Shown: piece by piece, positions 26,427-35,966 of the stretch
How positions within the stretch are numbered: position 1 is the first letter of the stretch
Layout of the letters: every line of letters starts with the position of its first letter
From: Comamonas serinivorans
Lineage (GTDB): Bacteria > Pseudomonadota > Gammaproteobacteria > Burkholderiales > Burkholderiaceae_C
Assembly: GCF_002158865.1 (NCBI RefSeq)
Contig: NZ_CP021455.1
Coordinates: forward strand, 186,001-250,000
DNA length: 64,000 nucleotides
Direction: 5' to 3'
Made by a program: the position numbers and the translations under genes
Notes under the pieces: model-generated
The model's input: the letters and a program-made list of their open reading frames with translations, nothing else
Databases searched by the model: none
What the model was told of the DNA's origin: nothing

Positions 26427-27008
26427 TCAGGTCAGGCGGATGACGCCGCAGGCCAGGCGCTTGCCCGAGTTGCCGGCCGGTTGGGCGGTGGGGTCGTCGG
26501 CGCTTTCGTGCACGACGATGGCGCGGCCGATGACGCCGTTCTCGGCGGACTTGTCCAGCGAAATGGCCTGGGTGGTGAAGTTGACGACGGCCTTGCCCGT
26601 GGCATCGGCCTTCAGCGGGGGCAGGTCGCCGGCGTGGTGGGCTTCCTTGCCGTCGAAGGCGCCGTGCGGGGCCTTGCCGGGGTTGAAGTGGGGGCCGGCA
26701 TCGGAGGCGTCCATCTTCATGCACGAGCCTTTTTCATGCACGTGGAAGCCCACAGTCGAATTCGGCTTCAGGCCCTTGATCTCGCCCTTGGCGACCAGCA
26801 CGCCCTTGTTCTGGCTGAACTCGATCGTGCCTTGGATCTTGGTGCCGGCGACGGGCTGCGGCTCACCGGTCGGGAAGAAGACGGCGCGCGCCGAGTAGTC
26901 GGGCAGGCGCTTTTCAAACTTGCTGGCGCAGCCGGTGGCCAGGGTGGCCGCGGCCAGGACGGCGGCGGCCAGGGCCAGGTGGCGGGTGCGCGTTGCGGGG
27001 GTCGACAT
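26427..27008 (-). CDS. sodC: Cu,Zn superoxide dismutase, lipoprotein
   Basis: The 193 aa protein has a lipobox (ATLATGC, Cys27), so it is probably anchored in the envelope. Metal-binding residues are in GFHVHEKGSC, GPHFNPG, HHAGDLPPL and the copper ligand in VVHESADDP; the C-terminal GKRLACGVIRL closes the disulphide. It detoxifies superoxide in the periplasm. The gene is monocistronic. Confidence 0.93.
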   Translation of the reverse strand: MSTPATRTRHLALAAAVLAAATLATGCASKFEKRLPDYSARAVFFPTGEPQPVAGTKIQGTIEFSQNKGVLVAKGEIKGLKPNSTVGFHVHEKGSCMKMDASDAGPHFNPGKAPHGAFDGKEAHHAGDLPPLKADATGKAVVNFTTQAISLDKSAENGVIGRAIVVHESADDPTAQPAGNSGKRLACGVIRLT

Positions 27009-27258
27009 GGGGCAGAACTCCTGAGCTGTGGACATCGCCGGGCATCTTAGCGAAGCGCGGCCCGCACCACGAGGCCCCGGGGATTGGGCCGGCCGCCGAG
27101 GCGACGGGACGGCTGCCGGTCGGTGCGTGACGGTGCGGGCCGTGCGGTGGCCCGTGCAAGGTCCGTTCCCCACAGGCCGCGTGGCCTGTTGCGGCGTGCG
27201 CCGTGGGCGGCCAGCCCGTGCGTGCGCCGGGACCGAGCCGGCCTGCTTGACCCAGGCC

Positions 27259-28545
27259 TCAGTGGTTGCGCCGCAGCAGCGCGTGCAGCAGCACGGCGCC
27301 GAAGGTGGCGGTGCCGATGCCGGTCAGGGCGAAGTCGCCGAACTTGAGCGTGAAGTCCCCGGTGCCCAGCACCAGCGTGATGGCAGCCGTCAGCAGGTTG
27401 GCGTTGTTCGAGAAATCGACCTGGTTGACGACCCAGATGCGCGCGCCGGCCACGGCAATGAGGCCGAACACCACGATGGAGACGCCGCCCATCACCGGCA
27501 GCGGGATGGCCTGGATGACGGCGCCGAATTTGGGCGAGAAGCCCAGCGCGATGGCCAGCAGCGCCGCGACGACGAAGATGGCCGTGGAGTAGATGCGCGT
27601 GGCGGCCATCACGCCGATGTTCTCGGCATAGGTGGTCACGCCGGTGCCGCCGGCCGCGCCGCTGACCATGGTGGCCACGCCGTCGCCGATGAAGGCCCGG
27701 CCCATGTACTGGTCCATGTCGCGCCCGGTCATGGCGGTGACGGCCTTGATGTGGCCCAGGTTTTCGGCCACCAGGATCAGCGTGACCGGCACGATGAGCA
27801 GCATGGCGTGCGACGAGAACACCGGCGCCGTGAGCTGCGGCAGGCCCAGCCAATCGGCGCGGGCGATGCCGCTCACGTCGATGGGGGTGCCCAGGCCCAG
27901 GCCGTTGGTCAGCACGGCATAGATCACGCTGGCCAGGATCAGGCCAATCAGGATCAGCAGCCGCTGCAGCATGCCGCGCGTGAACACGGCCACCAGCGCC
28001 ACGCACAGGAAGGTGACCAGCTGCATCCAGGCGTCGAAGTTGCCTTTGGCCATGTTCTTGATCGGGATGGCGGCCAGGTTCAGGCCGATCACGGCCACCA
28101 CCGCGCCGGTCACCACCGGGGGCATGAGCTTCTCGATCCAGGCCGTGCCCACGACCTGCACGATGAAGCCGATCAGCGTGTACAGCGCCCCGCAGGCGAT
28201 GATGCCGCCCAGCGCCAGGGCCAGGTTGGCGTTGGGGCCGCCACCGCTGTGGGCCGTGGCCGCCAGCACCACGCCGATGAAGGCGAAGGACGAGCCGAGG
28301 TAGCTGGGCACCTTGCCGCCGGTGACGAGGTAGAAGATGAGGGTGCCGATGCCGCTCATCAGCACCGCCATGTTGGGGTCGAAGCCCATGAGGATGGGCG
28401 CCAGCACCGTGGAGCCGAACATGGCGATGACGTGCTGCACGCCCATGGCGCCGGTCTGTCCCCAGGGCAGGCGTTCGTCGGGCGCGATGACGCCGCCGTT
28501 GTCCAGCGCGCTGGACGGCCGTTCGCGCCATTGAAACAGGGCCAT
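27259..28545 (-). CDS. NCS2-family nucleobase permease (uracil/xanthine type)
   Basis: The 428 aa protein has about 14 hydrophobic segments. Family motifs include GVQHVIAMFGSTVLAPILMG and the NCS2 signature VAENLGHIKAVTAMTGRDMD, plus TTYAENIGVMAATRIYS. Closest in style to UraA/RutG uracil permeases. Start 28545 is preceded by GAGAGAACC. It has no operon partner; 630 bp without a gene follow on the upstream side. Confidence 0.9.
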   Translation of the reverse strand: MALFQWRERPSSALDNGGVIAPDERLPWGQTGAMGVQHVIAMFGSTVLAPILMGFDPNMAVLMSGIGTLIFYLVTGGKVPSYLGSSFAFIGVVLAATAHSGGGPNANLALALGGIIACGALYTLIGFIVQVVGTAWIEKLMPPVVTGAVVAVIGLNLAAIPIKNMAKGNFDAWMQLVTFLCVALVAVFTRGMLQRLLILIGLILASVIYAVLTNGLGLGTPIDVSGIARADWLGLPQLTAPVFSSHAMLLIVPVTLILVAENLGHIKAVTAMTGRDMDQYMGRAFIGDGVATMVSGAAGGTGVTTYAENIGVMAATRIYSTAIFVVAALLAIALGFSPKFGAVIQAIPLPVMGGVSIVVFGLIAVAGARIWVVNQVDFSNNANLLTAAITLVLGTGDFTLKFGDFALTGIGTATFGAVLLHALLRRNH

Positions 28546-29179
28546 GGTTCTCTCTCCTCGGTGCAGGTGTGTTGGGTTGGTGCGCGCGATGTTAGAGCGA
28601 GTTCGGGCCCTTGATCTGACGCGTTGGAACCGCAGCAGCGCCGCCGCGCGCCCGCGTCCAGGCCGCGTCGGCCGCAGTGGCCATCGGCGCACAGGGCGCC
28701 GCTCACCCACCCGGGGCGTCACCCCGCCACCCGATGCCGTCATCCAGCCGTGCGCGGTCCAGGCCGCGCCCCATCCGTGGCGGCCGGGCTCGCCCACCCG
28801 CGCGCCCGCCGTGGGCGCACCGGTTCAACCAGCCAGTCGGTTCGTGTGGCTCCGGCGTTGCCGGGGTGATGCCGTTGTCCTGCAGGGTGCTCACCCTGTC
28901 CCGTGTGGTGGGCATCGTGGTGGGCGAAACCCCTGAAGGTGTCGCCACAGCCGCCGGCAACGGCCCACGTCAGGCCAGGCGCAGGCGGCGAGGCGGTGAG
29001 CCCGCACCGGTCATGCCGACATGCCTGGCCCTTGGCTTCGGTGGTGCCGGGCACAGCGCCCGCGCTCAGTGCGGTGCGCGGCAGGCGGGGTGGCTCGGCC
29101 TCGGCCGCGGGGTAATCCACATGCGCGCGGCGCCTGGGCGTGGCGACAATCCGGCGCTGCTTTCCCACGATCTGCACCC
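28546..29179. other. Gene-free GC-rich stretch
   Basis: The 634 bp hold the promoter regions of the permease and of the small membrane protein. I see no protein-like frame, RNA gene or palindromic repeat in it. Confidence 0.5.
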
Positions 29180-29380
29180 ATGGCCTCGAAACCTTCCGAC
29201 CTGTTCTTCTGGCGTGGCGCCATCTGCGCCATCCTGGGCGTGTTCATCGTGCTGGGGCCGCGCATCATGAAGTCCCCCTTCTGGGTGGACATGCTGGGCC
29301 AGTCCCAGCCCGTGGGCTGGTTTGCGCTGGCGCTGGCGGCGCTGTTCTTCTGGCGGGGCTGGCGTTCGCGCCGTTCTTGA
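29180..29380 (+). CDS. Small two-helix membrane protein
   Basis: The 66 aa protein (ASKPSDLFFWRGAICAILGVFIVLGP...) has two membrane segments, GAICAILGVFIVLGP and GWFALALAALFFWRGW, with a basic C-terminus RSRRS. The family is not recognised. The stop codon is followed after 4 bp by a palindromic repeat. Confidence 0.65.
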   Translation: MASKPSDLFFWRGAICAILGVFIVLGPRIMKSPFWVDMLGQSQPVGWFALALAALFFWRGWRSRRS

Positions 29381-29384
29381 TGGG

Positions 29385-29430
29385 GTATTGCCCAGTTCCC
29401 GTTAATGAATCAACGGGAGCATCGGTATAC
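29385..29430. repeat. GTAT...ATAC 46 bp palindromic repeat
   Basis: The core is CCCGTT / AACGGG, a compensated variant as at 21459. It fills the 58 bp between convergent genes. Confidence 0.92.
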
Positions 29431-29438
29431 TGCCTGAC

Positions 29439-29936
29439 TCAGAGTGGCGTTTCGGTGTAAAACTGACCACCCTGGTACAGCAGCGGCGTGCCGCTGTGGC
29501 GGGTGCAGCGCTGCACCTCGCCGATGAAGACCAGGTGGTCGCCCTCGGTGTGCTGGCTCCGGCGCGCACATTCAAAGACGGCCAGGCTGTCGGCCAGCAC
29601 GGGGGCGCCGCCCAATCCGGCGAGGTGGGGCACCGTGTCCCAGGTGGCACCGCTTTGCGCGAAATGGCGCGCCAGGTCGACCTGAGCGGCACTCAGCACG
29701 TTCACCGCGAAATGGCTGCAGGTCGCAAACGTGGGCAGCCGGCGCGATTGCAGGCCCAGGCTCCACAGCACCAGCGGGGGCGAGAGCGACACCGAATTGA
29801 ACGAACTCACGGTCACGCCCAGCAGCTGGCCGTCTTCGCCGCGCGTGCTCACCACCGTCACGCCGGTGGCGAACATGCCCAGGGCCAGGCGGAAATCCTG
29901 CGAGGAGAACGGGGGCGGGGGGGAGGCGTGGGACAT
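29439..29936 (-). CDS. Flavin reductase-domain protein
   Basis: The 165 aa protein shows the flavin reductase-like split-barrel: FRLALGMFATGVTVVSTRGE, GVTVSSFNSVSLSPPLVLWSL, FAVNVLSAAQVDLARHFAQ and HLVFIGEVQRC near the C-terminus. Such proteins supply reduced flavin to two-component monooxygenases, none of which is adjacent. Start 29936 follows from the domain boundary. Confidence 0.87.
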   Translation of the reverse strand: MSHASPPPPFSSQDFRLALGMFATGVTVVSTRGEDGQLLGVTVSSFNSVSLSPPLVLWSLGLQSRRLPTFATCSHFAVNVLSAAQVDLARHFAQSGATWDTVPHLAGLGGAPVLADSLAVFECARRSQHTEGDHLVFIGEVQRCTRHSGTPLLYQGGQFYTETPL

Positions 29937-30582
29937 GGACACAGGCGGACTACTCGGGGGCCGCCGGTGCGGCGACCGGGACACGCGCTCGTGACGAGCG
30001 CCATCCCCAGGGGGCGCGTGCATCATAGCGGCGCGCAGTGACCCTGACGGTCGCCGGGCCAGCAGGGCGGCCCGAGGCGGCTGGCGCCGCGGGCCAGTGG
30101 TGACCGACCAAGGACGCGTTGGCTGCGCACCGCCAGCGTGGTGACGGGCGGGGGCACGGTGACGTTCAGCCACGGGAGGGCTTTCGGCGCCAGTGCCCAC
30201 GACAGCGCGACCTCGCCGGTCCCCTGTGCGCGTCTGGATGCACGCAAGCACCGCCTGCCAGCGGGGCGGCATGCGTGCAAGCGCGAGGCGGGCTGGCAAC
30301 ACCAGCGACCATCCCCCGGGACAGGGCCCGATCGAGGGGGCCATGACGCTTGCCTGTGCTGCTGCAGGGGGCCCACCGGGTGCGGCAGGGCAGCGGGGCC
30401 GAAGCCGGCATCACCGGCGCGCCCGCCGCCCAGGCCGCGTTGCGCGCCGCCACCTGGTGGTCCGCCCTGCGCATGACCTCGGGCAGGCCCACCCAAGTCC
30501 GTCCGGCGTCCATCACCCGCCCCGCGCACCGGCAAAGCGGATGGGATCGCGCAAGATGAGCCTGCTCAGGCGTTGGCAGCCG
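29937..30582. other. Gene-free GC-rich stretch
   Basis: The 646 bp between two minus-strand genes contain the flavin reductase promoter region. No frame looks like a protein and there is no palindromic repeat. Confidence 0.45.
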
Positions 30583-31548
30583 TCATCCCGAGGTCGGCGC
30601 CAGCCCGGGTGCAAACCCCGGCGCAAAGGCCTTGCGCAACCACTGCGTGAACACCTGCACGGTGCGCGGCACCTGGGCCGCGTGAGGGCGCACCAGCCAG
30701 ATGTCCTGCGCGAACGCCCCTTGCACCTGCCACTGTGGCAGCACGGCCAGCAGCGCGCCCTGCTGCAAGGCGGCCTGGGCGCTGAAATCGGGCACCAGCG
30801 CAATGCCCAGGCCCGCCAGCGCCGCGTCGCGCAGGGCTTCGCTGTTGTTGGCCGACAGCGGGCCGCGCACGGCCACGGTGACCGGCGGCGTGCGCCGGCC
30901 GCGTGCCTTGTCGGCCACGCAGTGCCACACCGCCTGCCGACCCGGGCGCGGGTAGTGCAGGCAGGCGTGCTCGGCCAGGTCCTGGGGCTGCTGTGGCACG
31001 CCGCGGCGCTGCAGGTAGGCGCCGCTGGCGACCAGCACCGACCGCGTGCCGCAGAGGCGGTGGGCGACGTGGCTGTCCGGCACGCTGGGGCTGTGGCGAA
31101 TGGCCAGGTCCAGCCCTTCCATGGCCAGCGTGCGCAGCCGGTCCGACAGGTCCAGCTCGATCTGCACCTGCGGCCAGTCGGCCTGAAACGCCGCCAGCCG
31201 CGGCACCAGCTGCTGGCGAGCCAGCGCCACCGGCGCGGTGATGCGGAGCAGGCCGCGCGCTTCGCCGGCCGAGTCCTGCACCAGCGCCACCCGACTGGCG
31301 ATGTGGGCAAAGGCGGGCTGGGTGTCCGCCACCAGCTGCTGCCCTGCCGGTGTGAGCCGCACGCTGCGCGTGGTGCGCGTGACCAGGGGCAGGCCCAGCT
31401 GGCGCTCGAGCTCGCGCACGCGCTCGCTCACCGCCGCCTTGCTCAGCCCCAGGCGATCGGCGGCGGCGGTGAAACTGCCCTGTTCGGCCAGCACCACCAG
31501 CGCATGCACGTGGGCCCAGAGGGGGAAAGCGTGGGGCGAGGTCAACAT
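30583..31548 (-). CDS. LysR-family transcriptional regulator
   Basis: The 321 aa protein has the N-terminal helix-turn-helix VHALVVLAEQGSFTAAADRLGL followed by SKAAVSERVRELERQLGLPL, then the linker RTTRSVRLTPAG and a periplasmic-binding-like effector domain. The target is not evident; the nearest gene on the 3' side is the flavin reductase. Start 31548 (MLTSPHAFPLW) fits the family better than upstream in-frame codons. Confidence 0.9.
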   Translation of the reverse strand: MLTSPHAFPLWAHVHALVVLAEQGSFTAAADRLGLSKAAVSERVRELERQLGLPLVTRTTRSVRLTPAGQQLVADTQPAFAHIASRVALVQDSAGEARGLLRITAPVALARQQLVPRLAAFQADWPQVQIELDLSDRLRTLAMEGLDLAIRHSPSVPDSHVAHRLCGTRSVLVASGAYLQRRGVPQQPQDLAEHACLHYPRPGRQAVWHCVADKARGRRTPPVTVAVRGPLSANNSEALRDAALAGLGIALVPDFSAQAALQQGALLAVLPQWQVQGAFAQDIWLVRPHAAQVPRTVQVFTQWLRKAFAPGFAPGLAPTSG

Positions 31549-31834
31549 GCCGCGATTGTTGACCACCGCGGCGTTCGGCGGCGGCGGGGTTGCGGCTTGA
31601 TCCGTCCACCCGGTCATGGTCAAAGTGGCGCCTGCACCGGTCGCTGGCTGCACCTGGGGGCGCAAGCCGTTCAAGACGCCCACCGAACGCGCGGCGGGGC
31701 CGAGGGGGGCTGCACGCAGCCGGCGTGCACCTGGGCCTGTTCAACCGTGGTCAATGGCGACGCCCGACGGCGGGCCAAGGCATGAGCGGCGCTGAACCGA
31801 TGGAACAGCGCCGCGCACGCCGCAGAAGCAGGTG

Positions 31835-32278
31835 TCAGCGGGCTTGCGGCAGCGCCGGCGCCAGCACCCCGGCATCGTGCGTGAGCCGTTCAAACACCTT
31901 GCGGGCACGCTGCTTGCCCGAGAACAGCAGGGTGCCCGCGTCCTGCACCTCGAAGTAGTAGCCGTCCACCGGTGCACCGTCCCGCATCCCGCGTGCGGGA
32001 ACGCGCACCGCGGTGATCTGGTGGCTGTCGAGCAGCACACGCATGGTGGCGGTGTAACCGGGGTTGGGCAGGTCCACGCGTGAGATGGGCGTGCCCGCAA
32101 ACTCGCCGGCCATCACCGTGGCCAACAGGCGGTCGGCTTGCTCGCTGCTCAAGGGGTACATCAGCGCCGGCGCCGCGCTGCCGGCGACCGGCGCCATGGT
32201 TTGGATGCCGGAGCACCCCGCAAGGGCTGCGAGCAGGCAGGCTGCCACCAGCCCCGCGCGCAGTTGCTGGCCGATCAT
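31835..32278 (-). CDS. Putative lipoprotein, second of a pair
   Basis: The 147 aa protein has a lipoprotein signal (LVAACLLAALAGC) and no recognised domain. Its body (SEQADRLLATVMAGEF, YFEVQDAGTLLFSGKQRARKVFERL) suggests a small folded periplasmic protein. Its ATG overlaps the stop of the preceding lipoprotein gene in ATGA, so both are translated together. Confidence 0.75.
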   Translation of the reverse strand: MIGQQLRAGLVAACLLAALAGCSGIQTMAPVAGSAAPALMYPLSSEQADRLLATVMAGEFAGTPISRVDLPNPGYTATMRVLLDSHQITAVRVPARGMRDGAPVDGYYFEVQDAGTLLFSGKQRARKVFERLTHDAGVLAPALPQAR

Positions 32279-33051
32279 GAACGCGTGCCGACGGCGGACA
32301 GCGAGTACACCGAGTCGCCGCCAGTGTCCTTCAAGGCCGTGGCCAGCAGGCGGGCGCTGGCGCCGCTGCCCAGGGTCACCGCCACGCCTTGCAGGGTCTG
32401 GTTGGGCGTGGAGCAGGCGGCACCAAAGGTGACCTGCAGGTTGAAGACGTTCTTGCCGCTGGCATGCGGGGCGACCGTGCCGGTGACGCGGCAAGCGTCT
32501 TGACTGCCTTGCAGGGCGCCGCTGGCGTTGATGGTGACGCGCATGCCCGTCGGGGCTTGCCACGTGCCGCTGATGTCGCTCAGCGAGGCCGCGCGGTTGT
32601 AGGTGTAGGTGCTGGCGGGAACGGGCGTGTAGGTCTGAGCCCCTGTCGAGCCGGTGCCGGGAATCGTGAGTTCGATGGTGGCACTCGAGCCCGCGACGTA
32701 GCTGCCGCTCAGGCTGCCACGGGCAAATTGGTTGCGGGTGTAGTCGACAGACACCACGTTGCTGGCGCTCAGCCGGCCCGCACTGGCTTGCAGCGAGCCG
32801 TGGATCTGCGAGACGAGCTGCCCCGAAGCCTGCGTGCCCAGGGCCCACAGCGTGCCGTCGTCCAACACGATGGCGTTTCCGGTCGCACCCCCTGCGATGG
32901 TGGTTTGCCACGCGCCACTGACTGGGCTGGTGGTGGGAGCCGGGGGCACGGGGGCCGGGGTGTCGTCGTCATCCCCGCCGCCGCCGCAGGCGGTCGTCAG
33001 CAAGGCGAGGGCGGTGAGGGTGGCGAGAGGAAGGAGACGAGCAGGACGCAT
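32275..33051 (-). CDS. Putative lipoprotein with acidic linker
   Basis: The 258 aa protein has a lipoprotein signal (LATLTALALLTTAC) followed by GGGGDDDD and a Pro/Thr-rich linker, then a beta-rich Ser/Thr/Gly body (VSGAWQTTIAGGATGNAIVL, ISGTWQAPTGMRVTINASG). Two repeated GxW segments suggest duplicated beta domains. I do not recognise the family. An AT-rich 115 bp region separates it from a divergent HTH gene that may regulate it. Confidence 0.75.
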   Translation of the reverse strand: MRPARLLPLATLTALALLTTACGGGGDDDDTPAPVPPAPTTSPVSGAWQTTIAGGATGNAIVLDDGTLWALGTQASGQLVSQIHGSLQASAGRLSASNVVSVDYTRNQFARGSLSGSYVAGSSATIELTIPGTGSTGAQTYTPVPASTYTYNRAASLSDISGTWQAPTGMRVTINASGALQGSQDACRVTGTVAPHASGKNVFNLQVTFGAACSTPNQTLQGVAVTLGSGASARLLATALKDTGGDSVYSLSAVGTRS

Positions 33052-33166
33052 GTTCAGACGTTCAGAAGATTGAATGAAAAAGTAACCAAATTCATTGCAA
33101 TCAACATTCAAACAAACAGTGAGTCACATTTCATTCTGCGCAAGCTCGTTCTTCTAGGGTAGGCGG

Positions 33167-33583
33167 ATGGTCAAGGAATCCCACGCCACCGAGACGCAGG
33201 CCTTCGCGGCCAGGCTGCGGCGTGCGTTGGAGGACAGCGGCATTCAACCGTCGCCCACGGTGGTGGCGAACGCGTTCAACCTGCGCTATTGGGGGCGCAG
33301 CATCACCCCGCACACCGCCCGCAATTGGCTGCTCGGCAACGCCATTCCCACGCAAGACAAGTTGCGGGTGCTGGCCGATTGGCTGCAGGTGCCGCCGGAC
33401 GTGCTCCGCTTTGGCGACACGCACGCGGCGGGGCAGGTGGCGGAGTCGCGCAGCCCGTATGCGAGCACGCTGGACGGCCAGGACCAGGACATGCTGCGCC
33501 GGTTCCTGTCGTTGAGTGCCGAAGATCGCCAACTCGTGCGGCGCATGGTGCAGGCGCTGGCTGGCTTGCGGGACGGGCGCTGA
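33167..33583 (+). CDS. HTH-type transcriptional regulator
   Basis: The 138 aa protein begins with a helical domain (QAFAARLRRALEDSGIQPSP, NAFNLRYWGRSITPHTARNW, LLGNAIPTQDKLRVLADWLQ) that reads like an XRE-related helix-turn-helix, followed by a helical tail. It is divergent from the lipoprotein pair across an unusually AT-rich intergenic region containing the tandem GTTCAGAC/GTTCAGAA at about 33052-33067. Confidence 0.72.
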   Translation: MVKESHATETQAFAARLRRALEDSGIQPSPTVVANAFNLRYWGRSITPHTARNWLLGNAIPTQDKLRVLADWLQVPPDVLRFGDTHAAGQVAESRSPYASTLDGQDQDMLRRFLSLSAEDRQLVRRMVQALAGLRDGR

Positions 33584-33780
33584 CGGTTCACCGGTGCGAG
33601 TCCCTGGGCCCAGGACGCCGCCACCCAGGGTGCTTTGCCCCCCATCCATTGTTCGACATGCCGAACAATCATTTCGCGGAATCGGCTTGTTCTGCGGCGG
33701 TCGGCTGTCTACAGTCGGCGGCATGGGCCGTGGCGGCAAGGCCGTGTCACGCCCGTGTTCACAACGCCATGCAACACAGG

Positions 33781-33826
33781 GTATGGGTGCAGTTCCGTTT
33801 TCAATGCAACGGCAATGGAGGCATAC
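33781..33826. repeat. GTAT...ATAC 46 bp palindromic repeat
   Basis: The ends are GTATGG and CATAC with CCGTTTTCAATGCAACGG in the centre. It lies 43 bp before the mmsA start codon, between same-direction genes. Confidence 0.9.
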
Positions 33827-33868
33827 CTCGTTGAATGGATTGCCGCCGTTTCTTCCGCAGGATTGTTC

Positions 33869-35404
33869 ATGACCGCTTCTCATCCACCCGTGGCCGCTCT
33901 GGGGCATTTCATCGCCGGCCGGCCTGCGCCTGGCACCGGCAACACGCAGGCCGTCACCAACCCGGCCACGGGCCAGGTCACGGCGCAGGTGCACTTGGCC
34001 AGCGTGCAGGACGTGCATGCCGCCGTGGCGGCGGCGCAGGCGGCCTTTGCCGACTGGGCTGACACGCCCCCGATCCGCCGGGCGCGCGTGCTGTTCAAAT
34101 TCCTCGAGCTGCTGAACGCGCACAAAGACGAGCTGGCCCACCTCATCACGGCCGAACACGGCAAGGTGTTCACCGATGCCCAGGGCGAGGTGGCGCGCGG
34201 CATCGACATCGTCGAGTTCGCCTGCGGCATCCCGCAGCTGCTCAAGGGCGACTTCACCGAACAGGTCTCGGGCGGCCTGGACAACTGGACCCTGCGCCAG
34301 CCGCTGGGCGTGGTGGCCGGCATCACGCCGTTCAACTTTCCGGCCATGGTGCCGATGTGGATGTTCCCGGTGGCGCTGGCCTGCGGCAACAGCTTCGTCC
34401 TCAAGCCCAGCCCGACCGACCCGAGCGCGTCACTCTGGCTGGCGCAGAAGCTGAAGGAGGCGGGCCTGCCCGATGGCGTGTTCAACGTGCTGCAGGGCGA
34501 CAAGCTGGCCGTGGACGCGCTCATCGATCATCCCGATGTGAAGGCCATCAGCTTCGTCGGCTCGACGCCGATCGCCAACGCCATCTACGAGCGGGGCGCG
34601 CGCCACGGCAAGCGCGTGCAGGCCCTGGGCGGCGCCAAGAACCACATGGTGGTCATGCCCGATGCCGACATCGACCAAGCCGTGGATGCGCTGATTGGCG
34701 CCGGCTTCGGCTCGGCCGGCGAACGTTGCATGGCCATCAGCGTGGCGGTGCTGGTGGGCGACGTGGCCGAGCGGCTGCTGCCCCAGTTGGTCGAGCGCAC
34801 GCGGGCGCTCAAGATTCTGGACGGCGAAAACCTGGCGGCCGAGATGGGCCCCATCGTCACCGAGGCGGCGCGTCAGCGCATCTGCGGCTACATCGACGCC
34901 GGTGTGGCCGAAGGGGCGCAGCTGCTGGTCGATGGCCGCGGGTTCGATGGCGCCCAGGCGGGCGCGGGCAGCGCCACCGACACGTCGGGCGGCTTCTGGC
35001 TGGGCGGCACGCTGTTCGACCACGTGACGCCGGACATGCGCATCTACCGCGAAGAGATTTTTGGCCCCGTGCTGTCGTGCGTGCGCGTGCCCGATTTCGC
35101 CACCGCCGTGCAGCTCATCAACGACCACGAATTCGGCAACGGCGTGAGCTGCTTCACCCGCGATGGCCACGTGGCGCGCGAGTTCGCGCGGCGCATCCAG
35201 GTCGGCATGGTGGGCATCAACGTGCCGATCCCCGTGCCCATGGCCTGGCACGGCTTCGGCGGCTGGAAGAAGAGCCTGTTCGGCGACACCCATGCTTATG
35301 GCGAAGAGGGCGTGCGCTTTTACACCAAGCAAAAATCCGTCATGCAGCGCTGGCCCGAGCGCATCGGCAAAGGGGCCGAGTTCACCATGCCCACGCACCC
35401 TTGA
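33869..35404 (+). CDS. mmsA: Methylmalonate-semialdehyde dehydrogenase (acylating)
   Basis: The 511 aa protein is an aldehyde dehydrogenase with the catalytic Cys287 in GFGSAGERCMAISVAV, the Glu/Asn region LKPSPTDPSAS and NAD-binding FVGSTPIANAIYERG. The segments GGAKNHMVVMPDADID and INVPIPVPMAWHGFGGWKKS are typical of MmsA, which converts (methyl)malonate semialdehyde to acyl-CoA in valine and inositol breakdown. No other valine-pathway gene is adjacent. Start 33869 matches the usual N-terminus. Confidence 0.93.
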   Translation: MTASHPPVAALGHFIAGRPAPGTGNTQAVTNPATGQVTAQVHLASVQDVHAAVAAAQAAFADWADTPPIRRARVLFKFLELLNAHKDELAHLITAEHGKVFTDAQGEVARGIDIVEFACGIPQLLKGDFTEQVSGGLDNWTLRQPLGVVAGITPFNFPAMVPMWMFPVALACGNSFVLKPSPTDPSASLWLAQKLKEAGLPDGVFNVLQGDKLAVDALIDHPDVKAISFVGSTPIANAIYERGARHGKRVQALGGAKNHMVVMPDADIDQAVDALIGAGFGSAGERCMAISVAVLVGDVAERLLPQLVERTRALKILDGENLAAEMGPIVTEAARQRICGYIDAGVAEGAQLLVDGRGFDGAQAGAGSATDTSGGFWLGGTLFDHVTPDMRIYREEIFGPVLSCVRVPDFATAVQLINDHEFGNGVSCFTRDGHVAREFARRIQVGMVGINVPIPVPMAWHGFGGWKKSLFGDTHAYGEEGVRFYTKQKSVMQRWPERIGKGAEFTMPTHP

Positions 35405-35414
35405 TGGGGATGGG

Positions 35415-35459
35415 GTATCAGCGGTTTCCTTTTACTTGATCAACGGAAACTGCGAATAC
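35415..35459. repeat. GTAT...ATAC palindromic repeat, 45 bp variant
   Basis: The core is TTTCC / GGAAA, a compensated replacement of TTGCC / GGCAA. Flanking ATGGG and TCCAT extend the palindrome. It begins 10 bp after the mmsA stop. Confidence 0.9.
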
Positions 35460-35966
35460 TCCATGACGCATGAGACGCTGGACCACAGCGCCAGCTGGCG
35501 GTGTGCGGGACAGGATGCCGGGTGGCCGCGCCGCTGCCCCAATGGCGCACGCTGAGCCGCGGCCATGCCGCCTTTCAGGCTCGGGCGCGCGGGCCTGCAC
35601 CTGACCACGACAGGCGCGCCAAGGGTGGTTGTTTCATGGCGGATGGGCATCACCGCCACCTGGGCGCTGCCACGCTTGTCCAGGCGTTGGTGGCGCCCGC
35701 TGGTCGGCCCGTTCAGGATGCGGGTGGGTGGCCGCGGGTGTGCTGCCGTCACGCGGCGCCGTGCGGTGAACCGTGACCTTGGCTGCGGGGGCTCGGTGGG
35801 CGCCTGGTGTCGGGCACGTTCGAAAGGTGCTCGATCTGGATGATGTTGCCCGCCGCCTTGGAGCCCACCGCCATGTTCCTGGTCCGCTGGCCGCCAGCCG
35901 GCCGCGCCCGTGTGGTGCTTGCCGGTGCCGATGTGGCCAGCGAGTACGCCAGCCTACGGCCGCACC
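35460..35966. other. Gene-free stretch after mmsA
   Basis: About 500 bp between convergent genes. No protein-like frame or RNA gene is visible. Confidence 0.45.
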
